A DNA stretch of 64,000 nt from Primula veris (Eukaryota > Streptophyta > Magnoliopsida > Ericales > Primulaceae): the NCBI GenBank assembly GCA_963682055.1, contig OY821747.1, forward strand, positions 13,380,258 through 13,444,257, written 5' to 3'. The stretch's first letter is position 1. Every line of letters starts with the position of its first letter. Below are positions 1 to 10,672 of this stretch, piece after piece. The translations under genes were made by a program, and so were the position numbers. The notes below the pieces were generated by a model. The model was not told the origin of the DNA and did not search any database. It was given only the letters and a program-made list of their open reading frames with translations.

Positions 1-14
1 AATTTAGAATGTTT

Positions 15-476
15 TGTAAGTCTATTATAACTTCTATAATTATGTTACAAACATAATAAGCTAGGATCTTATTCCTACATGATGATCATACATTTAAGGT
101 TACGAAAAGTATGTCGAAACGCATACCTTGAGCCATGGGAATGCTTGTGAGCTCGGGACTTGAACGCGGACTTGATTGTTGAGTTTCTCCCCCTTACCTA
201 TATTATTTCTTATAATTTTTGGTGTGTCTCAAAGTGATGGATTTGAGTCCTTTATATAGGTGGGGAGAGGACTCAACCTCATGAAAAGACTTTCCGATCT
301 CAACCATCTATCATGGTAGGATCAATCTTGACCATCCATAATGTCAAGAAATGAAAGGTTGTAACTCACCATTCATTACCACTAAGTCATAAACATTTTA
401 ACCTATGAATGTCAAAAGACCACACTAATGACCAAGAATTTATGTATTGTAACTCTTGGTTGGAATTATTCTTACA
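15..476 (-). repeat. 3' LTR of outer copia element
   Basis: This 462-bp copy matches 14549-15010. It begins TG and ends CA on the plus strand. It is preceded by TSD TGTTT (10-14) and followed on the plus strand by TTCTCCCACTTGG, which is the complement of the purine tract expected next to a 3' LTR of a minus-strand element. The promoter TATA motif of the other LTR is also present here. Confidence 0.95.
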
Positions 477-491
477 TTCTCCCACTTGGTC
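477..491 (-). other. Polypurine tract of outer copia element
   Basis: On the minus strand the bases directly before the 3' LTR read CCAAGTGGGAGAA. This is a purine-rich primer for plus-strand DNA synthesis, as in most plant copia elements. About 330 bases of untranslated sequence with no other feature separate it from the end of the pol reading frame near 827. Confidence 0.75.
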
Positions 492-826
492 TATTGAACA
501 TTTCATAAGCAATCATAAGAGCGCAATTATAATATGACATGCTTTCCTAAACAAATCGTCAGTAAGAGTCATGGCGGTTCCATACTACATCAAGAGTATG
601 GTTCCTTCCATGTACTACTATACTAACAATTTATCTTGAAAAACCTTTAATGTGAGTTATCTTGTAATAGTCCCATAATGTCTTTGAGGAAAGACTATTT
701 CTGTCACATAAATAATACATGCATGTAAAACATAAGGTTAACAGAAATTATATTTATTCAGAAATTCAGTAATGATATCAAAATGTATCAAACATATAAG
801 CACTAAGCAAAACCACCCATTAAACT

Positions 827-3800
827 TTAAATGCTACTACCAAGACTCATATCTTCAACATGTTTAATGAATGTCTTTGGTGGTAGGCCTTTTGTTAGTG
901 GATCTGCTATATTAACACTTGTACCAATGTGTTCAATTGATATTTTTTTTCTTCTGAACATCCTCCTTAACCGACAGATACTTCATATCAATGTGCTTTG
1001 CAACTTTTGAATATCTGTCATTCTTTGAAAAGAATACCGCAGTGGCGTTATCACAATAAATTTTCAGTGGCTTGGAGATGGAGTCGACCACTGCCAAGGC
1101 TGAAATAAAGTTACGCAGCCATAAACCATGATTTGAAGCTTCATAACAGGCTATAAACTCAGCCTCCATGGTGGATGTTGCTAGGGTACCTTCCTTAGCA
1201 CTTTTCCATGAAATGGCTCCTCCGGCTAGACGGTAAATATAGCCAAAAGTGCTTACCCTAGTATCATAACAACCACCATAATCTGAATCTGTAAAGCCAA
1301 CCACTTCAAGGTGATCGGTTTTTCTATAAGTGAGCATGTGATCTTTGGTTCCTTGCAAGTACCTCAATACTTTCTTTGCAGCTTTCCAATGATCCAGTCC
1401 CGGATTGCTTTGGTATCTTACTAGCATCCCAACAGCAAAACTAATATCTGGTCTTGTACAGACCATAGCATACATTAAGCTCCCAACCACAGAGGCATAA
1501 GGAATGTTTTTCATACTGTTACGTTCGAGTTCATTTTGGGGACATTGACTTAAGCTGAACTTGTCTCCTTTTTGTATAGGAACAACAGTAGAACTACAAT
1601 TCCGCATATTATATCTTTCTAGAACTTGAGTAATGTAGGATTTTTGAGACAATCCTAATAATCCACATGATCTGTCACGGAATATTTCAATTCCTATCAC
1701 GAAAGATGCCTCTCCCTTATCTTTCATCTCAAAATTCTTAGAAAGAAAATTCTTAGTTTCGCGTAATAAAGTAAGGTCACTGCTGGCTATAAGTAAATCA
1801 TCGACGTATAAGACTAAAAACATAAACTTGCTCCCACTCGTCTTAAGATATATACACCGATCAACAGTGTTTTCTTTAAATCCAAAAGACGTGATGGTAT
1901 CGTGAAACTTAAGATACCACTGGCGAGAAGCTTGTTTTAGTCTATAGATTGATTTCTTTAATAAACAGACCATGTTTTCCTTTCCTTCTTTTACGAAGCC
2001 TTCTGGCTGTGCCATATAAACTTCTTCTTCTAAACTACCATTTAGAAAAGTTATTTTAACATCCATTTGATGTAACTCTAAATCAAAATGAGCTACCAAG
2101 GCTAAAATGATTCTCAATGAGTCTTTCTTTGAAACTGGAGCAAATGTCTCATTGTAATCAACACCTTCTCGTTGACTAAATCCTTTCGCAACAAGTCTAG
2201 CTTTATGTCGTTCGATATTGCCTTGTGAGTCACGTTTGGTTTTAAAAACCCATTTACAACCTACTCGTTTTTTCTCTTTTGGCAATTCGACCAACTCCCA
2301 GACTTTATTGCAGCGCATGGATTCTATTTCATCTTTCATAGCATCCATCCATTTTGCAGATTCAGTACAACTAACAGCTTGAGTAAATGTAACCGGGTCA
2401 TCTATATCTCCAATGTCTGTTTCTTGTAAATACACCTCATAATCTTCGGAGATAGCAGATCTCTTACTTCTTTGAGATCTTCTTAATTCTCCCCCTTGAG
2501 GTGTATTCTCAACAGTATCATTGGAAATTGTCACATTTTGTGGAATAACGAGTTGCTGATCATTTACTTGTCGTTCAATGTTGATTGGATCAACACGGTT
2601 AGGAACACCAAGTTCTTGATGAGATTCAGGTAACAAAATTGGTACCCTACTCTCTTGAATGATTGCATCGCTAACTTGAGTATTACTCCCACTGACTTCG
2701 CCATTTTCAAGAAATTTGGCGTTTCCGGTTTCCATTATTCTTGTAGTTTGGTTAGGACAATAAAACCTATAACCTTTAGACTTTTCTGGATACCCAATAA
2801 AATAACAAGTTATTGTTCTTGGATCCAATTTCTTTTCTTGTGGATTATAAAACCTTGCTTCTGCTGGGCATCCCCAAACACATAAATGTTTTAGGGAAGG
2901 TTTCCAGCCTTTCCACAGTTCAAAAGGTGTTTTTGGAACTGCTTTGCTAGGAACCCTGTTTAAAACATACACATCGGTTTTAAGTGCATGCATCCATAAG
3001 TATATAGGCAAATTAGTATTACTAATCATACTTCTAACCATCTTTAATAAGGTACGGTTGCGCCTTTCAGCTACACCATTTTGCCAAGGTGATCCTGGCA
3101 TTGTGTATTGTGCACATATACCTAATCGTTCAAGGAGTTTAGCAAAAGGACCGGGGTGTTGCCCCGTCTCGTCATATCGACCATAAAATTCACCACCTCT
3201 ATCGGATCTTATTATTTTCACCTTTCTATCTAATTGCATTTCTATACTTCAACAGCATTTATAGACTGAGATTTGTCATGCAATAAATAAATATAGCAAT
3301 AACGTGAAAAATCATCGATAAAAGTAATAAAATATTTTTCTCCACCAATAGATGGAATATCGAAAGGTCCACATATGTCTGTATGTATAATTTCAAGAAG
3401 CTGCGTACTTTTTGTGGCTCCTTTCTTAGTTTGTTTACCCTTAATACATTCCACACACACCCCAAAATCGGCCCAATCCAGATTTGGAAGAGTTTGATCT
3501 TTCACTAATCTTTCCAATCTATTTTTGGATATGTGCCCTAATCTTTTATGCCACAAGTAAGACGATTGCTCATTAGATGAGCTACGTTTAGTTCCAACAT
3601 TATGATGCAAGGTAACAAGGGATTCAGAAAAAGAAGGTTCAAGATTTAGTTTGTATAATCCATTTTAGAAAAAACCATAGCCAATAGCGGAAGCATTATT
3701 AAATAAAGTGAAGCCATTTTTATTAAAATGAAAGGAAAAACCATCAACAGAGAGTTTCGATATTGAAATTAAATTGCGCGAAATTGAAGGACAATAAAGT

Positions 3801-4864
3801 GTTTCAGCTAAATCTAAACTGAAACCAGAATCTAAAATTAAACGAAAGGTTCCAATGGCTTCAACGGGGGCCTTTGCCCGGTTTCCCATGTATAAAAAGG
3901 CTTCATTTGGGTTTGTGTTCCGGGTTGTAAGAAATCCCTGCATCGTATTAGAAACATGAGTACTGGATCCAGAATCAATCCACCATGTATTAGAAGGAAC
4001 ATCAATTAAGTTTGATTCGAAACATACTAAGGCAAAAGGTTTACCTTTGTTTTCAAACCAAGCCTTACGTTTCAGGCAGTCATTCTGAAAGTGCCCAATC
4101 TTTTTGCACCATCTGCACCTTTCATTTCTTTTGTCCTTCTTTTTGGATTGAGATGATCCATCAAATCTGGGTTGGCCTTGCTTTTTGCCTTTTCCAAATT
4201 TGCTTTTACCAGCTCCTTTAGTGACAAAATGCGCCACATTAATATTCTGCTGCTTCAACCTATGCTCTTCTTCGACCAACATACTTTGCAGTTCATTTAC
4301 ATTCCACTTTTCCTTAATAGTGTTGTAATTGATCTGAAATGGTCCATATTGCGCAGAAAGCGAATTGAGGACAAGTTGGACGATAAGAGAATCATCCAAA
4401 TTCATCCCCAAGTTTCTTAATTTCGCAGCCAGATTTGTCATTTCAATGACATGGTTACTCATCGTTCGAGAACTATCAAAACGCATTGTCGTAATTTCAG
4501 CCAAAAGCTTTGAAGCAAGTGACTTATCAGCAGCCTTAAAACGTTCCTTAACATTGTTAAGATACTCTTTGGCAGTGTTTGCCTCAGGTAAAGAAGTCTT
4601 AATGTTTGTGGCAACAGTCATGCGCAAGAACATCATACTCAGTCTGTTGGATCTAGACCATGCCTTATGAACTTCTTTCTCGGCCACGCTACTGGTAGCC
4701 GTTATAGCAGCGGGCTCATCAACGAGAAGAGACATGTCAAGGTCTAGAACACCCAAACTGAACTGAACTTGCTCATTCCATTCAGAAAAGTTGGTGCCAT
4801 CAAACAGGGGAATATTTGATGTTTGAGAGTGAAGGGCTAGTGGGACTGTGTTTGAAACTGCAAT
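827..4864 (-). pseudogene. Degenerate copia gag-pol polyprotein (outer element)
   Basis: Gag (about 4857-4000) has a UBN2-type capsid region, a CCHC knuckle (CRWCKKIGHFQNDC) and a protease motif WWIDSGSS. The pre-integrase domain (LWHKRLGH), integrase acidic residues ([25 protein letters not shown]), RT box LYVDDLL and RNase H ([22 protein letters not shown]) follow in copia order. Breaks: an in-frame TAA at 3665-3667 between protease and pre-integrase; a stop and frame change at about 3240 inside integrase; and an extra A in an A run near 947-954 that displaces the last 40 or so residues. The frame would otherwise end at 827-829. The gag frame is open from 4864, but no ATG lies upstream of its conserved start. 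Without reversion this copy encodes only fragments. Confidence 0.93.
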
Positions 4865-5873
4865 TTATTTTATAACATGTTCAAAATTAAAATTATGACA
4901 CACAACATAAATGCAAGGAAAATTATATAAATGTTGGTATTAAAACATAATGGGTTCTTACAGTTTTTCCAAGAAATAAAATATGGCACCTGTGGATGAC
5001 CTCTATCTTATTCCTACTTTTAAGGTTCAACTAATTATTACCCCAATTATATTTATTTAATAATGTTACCGGACCTGTGGGAAACCTAGTAACAAAACTT
5101 AAATAAATGTTTTACATAATTACCAACAATTGAGCATTCACTATTTAAAATTTTGTACCTGTAGGCAACCAAAATCTACTTATATGAATGCTTGATAAAA
5201 TTTCGTTAATATTTATTCAATGCGGATCAAAGCATGTGTTGTGTTTGATCTAACTTTTAAATATTAACAAACGAACATAAGTGTAGAAACACAAACGGGA
5301 AAACTATTTCATACTCTAACCCTTTCGGTAGCTCTAATATGATCCGACCAGGTAAGAGAGGGTGAGGGTTGGTGCAGCTAAGGTTGCTTAAAAACCGCCC
5401 TTACTAAGATACCAAGTATCAGCCGAAGTCTTGCCTTGCCATCGCATCATACTAGGTGAGCCTATTCGGGAAATATTTATAATTTTCCAACCTTAATGTG
5501 AGTCTAAACTTGTTCGTAAGCTTTTAACTACATGTACATAATTGTAGTATTAACAATTTTCTTATATGCACATTTCAAATCAAATGAGTTACATGTAAAC
5601 TCGTTTCGACAAATAAAACTTGTATTAAATATTCGTAACCTTCTATCTTAATGTTGTTTAAGCAACTAGAGAAGCATACAAAAAACATTGTGTACTAAAT
5701 ATGTTTTCCATATTCAGCAAGGTAACGTCGTACAATTGAAATAATACTCAAACAAATATTCAAAAATAACCTCTATTGTTTTACGTTTTAAGTATTACAA
5801 ATTCTATGAACCATCTCTATACATATAATAACTATGTAGAACATCATGCAAAATTAACCTAGGCTCTTGATAC
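4865..5873 (-). other. Leader of outer copia element (between PBS and gag)
   Basis: About 1 kb of AT-rich sequence has no long ORF. It holds a GC-richer block at about 5320-5470 and three diverged copies of ACCTGTGGGNAACC-like sequence at about 4987, 5078 and 5156, spaced about 80-90 bases apart. The minus strand at 4863-4858 reads TTGCAG just before the open gag frame and could be a splice acceptor. I see no protein-coding content. Confidence 0.6.
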
Positions 5874-5877
5874 CAAA
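5858..5877 (-). other. Primer-binding site of outer copia element
   Basis: The minus strand reads TTTGGTATCAAGAGCC immediately inside the point where the 5' LTR was joined before the nested insertion. This is close to TGGTATCAGAGCC, the usual complement of the initiator tRNA-Met 3' end, with one extra A. The nested element split this site from its LTR: the LTR edge is now at 14549. Confidence 0.75.
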
Positions 5878-5878
5878 T

Positions 5879-7094
5879 TGTTAGGACCAGATTTCTGGTC
5901 TAAATATTGTTAATTGTCTATTGGTTTTTACTAAATAAATCCTAACTGTTATTAATAACTAAGACAGGATTGACAGGTTCCAAGTACCAGTTGCAACCTC
6001 AGTTACAACCTACTAAGTTAGTAGTATTAGGTTTCAAGTACTGGTTGCAACCTAAGTTACAACCTGTGGTGACAGGTTTCAAGTACCAGTTGCAACCTCA
6101 GTTGCAACCACAGTTCAACCTGCTGTTAAAACAGAATTCTGTCTTGTTTCATTATTCTACATTACTACTTGTTTAATGTTAATCATTTGTTTTAAAGTAT
6201 GTAGGATATATTCTCATAAGGTCTTAAACGTGTATATGTGTTTATTGAGAATATCAAAGTGTTAAGGAAAGATGTTTTATAAAGGATATAAAGAGAATAG
6301 TTTATAAGGTTATGTTTCCTTTTAATATATATATCTTTATTCTTATGCTTGTCCTTATCACTTGTTTCAATCTTTTGATCCTTATAATATTCAGTAAAGA
6401 TATGTTTAAAGATTGATTGATATGTGGAGTTAAATGTTTCATATGTTTATGAAAAGATATTATCTTTAAGAGATCATATCTTTATATGTTTCCTTTCAAA
6501 GGAAAAGATTAACTCCTACTTTCAAGTGTGTTACTAAACAGGTATTAATCAAAGATGATTAGAGTCAATCCATGCTGAAGAATCTCGTGATACTTGGAGA
6601 GATTGAAGCTAATCAACCAAGTCAAAAGCAATCAAAAGATATTGAAGATAGAAGATTGTTTTTACTTGTTTATATACTTAGTAACTTAAGCTTGTAAAGG
6701 TGTGTGTTCTAAATTATAAAGAACCCATTCTTGAGAGAATACACGTGAGCTTTAAAAAGAAAAACAATGGTGGGATGCCATTGATTTATAAGTGATAGTT
6801 ATAGAGTAGGAGCAATATAGTGATAGGCAGAAAAACATAGAGGGAGTCTAAGTTTTTCATTAAGACTTGAGTCATATATTGTAAGCTTTTTATAATATCA
6901 TAATCTGGGTAAGTGCCCCGGAGACGTAGCCTAGTTAGGTGAACTCCGTTGTTAAATGTGCGTGTGAATTATTTCCAAGTACATTTAATTTTAAAATAGT
7001 TCTGTCCATTAATACACTTGGTTCCAACTGCAGTTCCAACCTCACTTGGAACCTTACTGCAAAACTGCATCTAGAACAACGGATAGGAATTTCA
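5879..7094 (+). repeat. 5' LTR of Sirevirus
   Basis: This LTR starts TGTTAGGACC and ends AATTTCA, and is 1216 bp, the same as its partner. The first 250 bases hold repeated GTTGCAACC and GTTACAACC motifs (5980-6120), and the last 80 hold GGTTCCAAC and TTGGAACC motifs. A TATA-rich stretch lies at about 6326-6345. A block with GGAGACGTAGCC and GTGAACTCCG (about 6920-6950) resembles the conserved near-terminal segment of many plant copia LTRs. Confidence 0.97.
6326..6345 (+). promoter_or_regulatory. Candidate TATA box of Sirevirus 5' LTR
   Basis: The run TAATATATATATC is the strongest TATA-like sequence in the upstream half of the LTR. An identical copy is in the 3' LTR (about 13776-13795). The transcription start cannot be placed from sequence alone. 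Confidence 0.35.
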
Positions 7095-7112
7095 ATTGGT
7101 ATCAGAGCTTCA
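7095..7112 (+). other. Primer-binding site of Sirevirus
   Basis: Directly after the 5' LTR the sequence is ATTGGTATCAGAGC. It contains the canonical TGGTATCAGAGC complement of the initiator tRNA-Met 3' end used to prime minus-strand synthesis in plant copia elements. Confidence 0.93.
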
Positions 7113-7153
7113 CACTAGATCTTACTTAGTGTGGATCCTGTGTTCTAGTAACA

Positions 7154-10100
7154 ATGGACTTAATGAGGGAAGGAAACGCCTTCAACAAACCTCCATTGCT
7201 TGAAGGAGGAGTAAACTATGGAGTATGGAAAATTAGAATGAGGTCCTTCATCAAACAGCAGAATGAACATGCATGGAAGACTGTTATGTATGGATGGGAG
7301 GCTCCAACTACCATGGATAATGAAGGAGAACTGATTCTCTTACCTGAAGACAGATGGTCTGCTGAAGAAGACAGAAAATCAAGTGCCAACTCAACAGCCA
7401 TAAACTTGATTTTTGCTGGTGTAACTCTCAGCGTATTCAGGTATATCTCTCATTGTGAAACAGCTAAAGAAGCATGGGATATTTTGCAAGTTACTTTTGA
7501 AGGAACAACTAAAGTAAAAGCTTTCAAACTTCAACAGTTAACTACCCAATTTGAGAACTTAAGAATGGAGGAAGATGAAAACATTGAACAATTTAATGGT
7601 AGAATCTGCCACATTGCTCACCAAGCTGGAACATTAGGTGAAAAATACAGTGATGCTAAGCTTGTTAAGAAAACTCTTAGGTCACTCCCAGAAAGGTTTG
7701 AAATTAAGGTCACAGCTATTGAAGAATCAACTGACTTAGATAATCTTAAACTTGAAGAACTCATAGGAAATCTTAGTACACATGAACTGAAATTCTTCAA
7801 ACATAAAAGACCAGAAAAGGGAATAGCATTTCAAGCTAAGAAATCTGAATCTAATACCTGTGATAAAATGAGTGATGAAGAACAACTAGCTTTCTTTGCA
7901 AAAAAGGTGTACAAGAAGTTTTATAAGAAAAAGGAGGATGATACTGGTTCATCTAAAAACTTTCATAAAAAGGAATTGATAAGAGGAATTCCTAAACTTA
8001 GTGCTAAAACTCAAAGTGTCTGTGGTGATTGTGCTATAGGCAAACAAACCAAAAGTATACACAAAAGTACTAGTCTAATCTACACTAAAAGAGTCTTAGA
8101 ACTTCTTCACATTGACTTGATGGGTCCTATGCAAACTGCTAGTATAGGTGGTAAGAAGTACATTCTAGTAGTTGTAGATGATTTCTCTAGATACTCTTGG
8201 GTAGTGTTCTTAAAGGATAAGTCTGAAACTTTTGAACTATTCAGAACTCTGTGCTTAAAACTGCAAGTTGAAAAAGGTTCCACTAGTGGTAAAATTGCTA
8301 GGATTAGAAGTGATCATGGAACTGAATTTGAAAATATCAGATTTAAAGAATTCTGCAACTCCTTAGGAATATGTCATGAGTTCTCTGCTCCTAAGACTCC
8401 ACAGCAAAATGGCATAGTTGAAAGGAAAAATAGAACCATTCAGGAAATGGCTAGAGTAATGCTTAACTCTAAGAAACTTGCCAATAGATTTTGGGCTGAA
8501 GCTGTTAATACTGCCTGTCATATAGTTAATAGAGTTTATATTACTAAAGGTACTTCCATGACAGCTTATGAAATATGGAAAGGTAGAAAACCCAATGTAA
8601 AGTATTTTCAAGTTTTTGGATGTGTTTGTTACATTCTCAGAGATAGAGAGCATCTTGGTAAATTTGACTCTAAAAGTGATAAAGGGATTTTTCTTGGTTA
8701 TGCTCAGAATAGTAGAGCATTTAGAGTCTTCAATCAAAGAACAAACTGTGTTATGGAATCTTATAATGTGTTATTTGATGACCTAAAAACTATTGATGAG
8801 ATTACAGGTGATGATGAACAGGCTGAGACTACAGAAAAAGAGAAAGAAGAAACTCAACAAACTGGAAGTTCCAGAGTGGTTGGAAGTCCAGTTGCAACTG
8901 AGGTTACAACTGAGGTTGGAACTGAGGTTGGAACCACAGTTGAAACCCAGAATGCTGCTGAATCTGAAGAAGAAGAAGAAGAAGAAAGTTCTCATGCTCA
9001 GTCAAGTAGCAGGCCTCGATATGTAAGGACTCAGAAAAATCATTCTCTTGACAATGTCATAGGAGAAGTTACATCAGGTATGAAAACCAGAGGTAAAAGA
9101 AATAATGTTGTTCACTTTGCTTGTTATATCTCTCAGTTAGAACCTAAGAATATAAAAGAAGCTCTAGAAGATAGTGAATGGATTTTAGCTATGCAGGATG
9201 AATTGGCCCAATTTGAGAGAAATGATGTATGGACTTTAGTACCCAGACCTTCTAATAAAAATGTTATAGGGACTAAATGGATTTTTAGAAATAAAAGTGA
9301 TGAGGATGGAGTGATTATCAGGAATAAAGCTAGGTTGGTAGCTCAGGGTTATACACAAATTGAGGGAATTGACTTTGATGAAACCTTTGCTCCTGTAGCT
9401 AGAATTGAATCCATTAGAATGCTACTATCTCTTGCATGTCTGTATGATTTTAAACTGTTTCAACTTGACATAAAGAGTGCTTTTCTTAATGGTGTGATTA
9501 ATGAAGAGGTTTATGTCTGTCAACCTAAGGGATTTAAAGATCCTAACTTTCCTGAACATGTTTATTTGCTGAAAAAGGCCTTGTATGGTCTTAAGCAAGC
9601 CCCTAGAGCTTGGTATGATAGATTGACCAAGTTTTTGCTTGAAAAAGGTTTTAAAAGAGGGGGAGTGGATAAAACTCTGTTTACAAAGAAAACTACAAAG
9701 GATATAATTGTTGCTCAAATATATGTTGATGACATTGTGTTTGGCTCATCTTCTAATAAGAGGATTGAAGAATTCATTTCTGATATGAAAAATGAATTTG
9801 AAATGAGTGGGGGAGGTGAATTGACTTACTTTCTAGGATTGCAAGTTAAACAGAATGAGAAAGGGATTTTTCTATGTCAAAGCAAGTATGCAGACAATCT
9901 TGTTAAGAAGTTTGGTCTAAGTGAGAGTAAAGAAAAGAGAACTCCTATGAGTACTACCCTTAAACTGTCTAAAAATGATAGAGGAAAAAGTGTTTGTCCC
10001 AGTCTTTATAGATCCATGATTGGAAGTTTGCTGTATTTAACTGCTAGTAGACCAGACCTTTGCTTAAGTGTAGGAGTTTGTGCCAGATATCAAGCAAATC

Positions 10101-10672
10101 CTTTAGAACCTCATCTTCTAGCTGTCAAAAGAATTCTAAGGTATGTAAAAGGAACACCTCATCTAGGCCTATGGTATTCTAAAGATACAAACCATTTTCT
10201 TAGTGGCTACTGTGATGCAGATTGGGCAGGAAACATAGATGACAGAAAGAGTACTTCTGGTGGTTGTTTTTATTTTGGAAATAATCTTGTTTCTTGGTTC
10301 AGTAAAAAGCAAAATTGCATATCTTTATCTACTGCTGAGGCAGAATATGTTGCAGCTGGAAGTGGATGCACTCAACTAATTTGGATGAAACAAATGTTAA
10401 CTGATTATAATGTTAAACAAGAGATATTAACTCTGTTTTGTGATAACAAAAGTGCTATAGATTTAGCCAAAAATCCAGTTCAACATTCCAGAACCAAACA
10501 TATTGATCTAAGGCATCATTTTATTAGAGAACTAGTTGAAGAAAAGAGCTTAATTTTAGAACATGTTTCAACTGAAAGACAACTAGCAGATATTTTCACA
10601 AAGCCCCTTGATACAAACAAGTTTGAATCATTAAGAAGTGACATAGGGGTATGTCATTATCAATCTAATTGA
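7154..10672 (+). CDS. Sirevirus gag-pol polyprotein, internally deleted (1172 aa)
   Basis: The frame is uninterrupted from the first ATG after the PBS. Residues about 10-215 are the capsid part of gag (NYGVWKIRM, then a UBN2-like region around EAWDILQ). At about residue 270 the sequence jumps from a lysine-rich gag linker to KELIRGIPKLS, the second half of the pre-integrase domain. No CCHC knuckle, no D-S/T-G protease motif and no HxxxH half of the integrase zinc finger is present; only CGDC remains. Integrase acidic residues are kept (LHIDLMGP, RSDHGTEF, GIVERKNR), as are RT (FQLDIKSAF, IYVDDIVF near residue 857) and RNase H (YCDADWAG, STAEAEY, LFCDNKS). Complete Sirevirus polyproteins are several hundred residues longer. 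The junction lies near 7965, where AAAAAGGA occurs twice within 45 bases, suggesting a microhomology deletion. Confidence 0.93.
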   Translation: MDLMREGNAFNKPPLLEGGVNYGVWKIRMRSFIKQQNEHAWKTVMYGWEAPTTMDNEGELILLPEDRWSAEEDRKSSANSTAINLIFAGVTLSVFRYISHCETAKEAWDILQVTFEGTTKVKAFKLQQLTTQFENLRMEEDENIEQFNGRICHIAHQAGTLGEKYSDAKLVKKTLRSLPERFEIKVTAIEESTDLDNLKLEELIGNLSTHELKFFKHKRPEKGIAFQAKKSESNTCDKMSDEEQLAFFAKKVYKKFYKKKEDDTGSSKNFHKKELIRGIPKLSAKTQSVCGDCAIGKQTKSIHKSTSLIYTKRVLELLHIDLMGPMQTASIGGKKYILVVVDDFSRYSWVVFLKDKSETFELFRTLCLKLQVEKGSTSGKIARIRSDHGTEFENIRFKEFCNSLGICHEFSAPKTPQQNGIVERKNRTIQEMARVMLNSKKLANRFWAEAVNTACHIVNRVYITKGTSMTAYEIWKGRKPNVKYFQVFGCVCYILRDREHLGKFDSKSDKGIFLGYAQNSRAFRVFNQRTNCVMESYNVLFDDLKTIDEITGDDEQAETTEKEKEETQQTGSSRVVGSPVATEVTTEVGTEVGTTVETQNAAESEEEEEEESSHAQSSSRPRYVRTQKNHSLDNVIGEVTSGMKTRGKRNNVVHFACYISQLEPKNIKEALEDSEWILAMQDELAQFERNDVWTLVPRPSNKNVIGTKWIFRNKSDEDGVIIRNKARLVAQGYTQIEGIDFDETFAPVARIESIRMLLSLACLYDFKLFQLDIKSAFLNGVINEEVYVCQPKGFKDPNFPEHVYLLKKALYGLKQAPRAWYDRLTKFLLEKGFKRGGVDKTLFTKKTTKDIIVAQIYVDDIVFGSSSNKRIEEFISDMKNEFEMSGGGELTYFLGLQVKQNEKGIFLCQSKYADNLVKKFGLSESKEKRTPMSTTLKLSKNDRGKSVCPSLYRSMIGSLLYLTASRPDLCLSVGVCARYQANPLEPHLLAVKRILRYVKGTPHLGLWYSKDTNHFLSGYCDADWAGNIDDRKSTSGGCFYFGNNLVSWFSKKQNCISLSTAEAEYVAAGSGCTQLIWMKQMLTDYNVKQEILTLFCDNKSAIDLAKNPVQHSRTKHIDLRHHFIRELVEEKSLILEHVSTERQLADIFTKPLDTNKFESLRSDIGVCHYQSN
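8868..8949 (+). repeat. In-frame GTTGCAAC-type repeats in pol linker
   Basis: Several 12- to 15-base units of the form GTTGNAACTGAG encode a run of TEV/TEVG residues between integrase and RT. The same motif family occurs in the LTRs and in the spacer after pol. It is followed by a short poly-glutamate tract encoded by GAAGAAGAA (8968-8990). Confidence 0.8.

Noticed and set aside
5970..6176. 68-codon ORF rich in QLQPQLQP, repeated identically at 13420-13626
   Set aside because: It lies in the Sirevirus LTR, and its residues simply translate the GTTGCAACC repeats. Both copies exist because the LTR is duplicated. It is not a gene.
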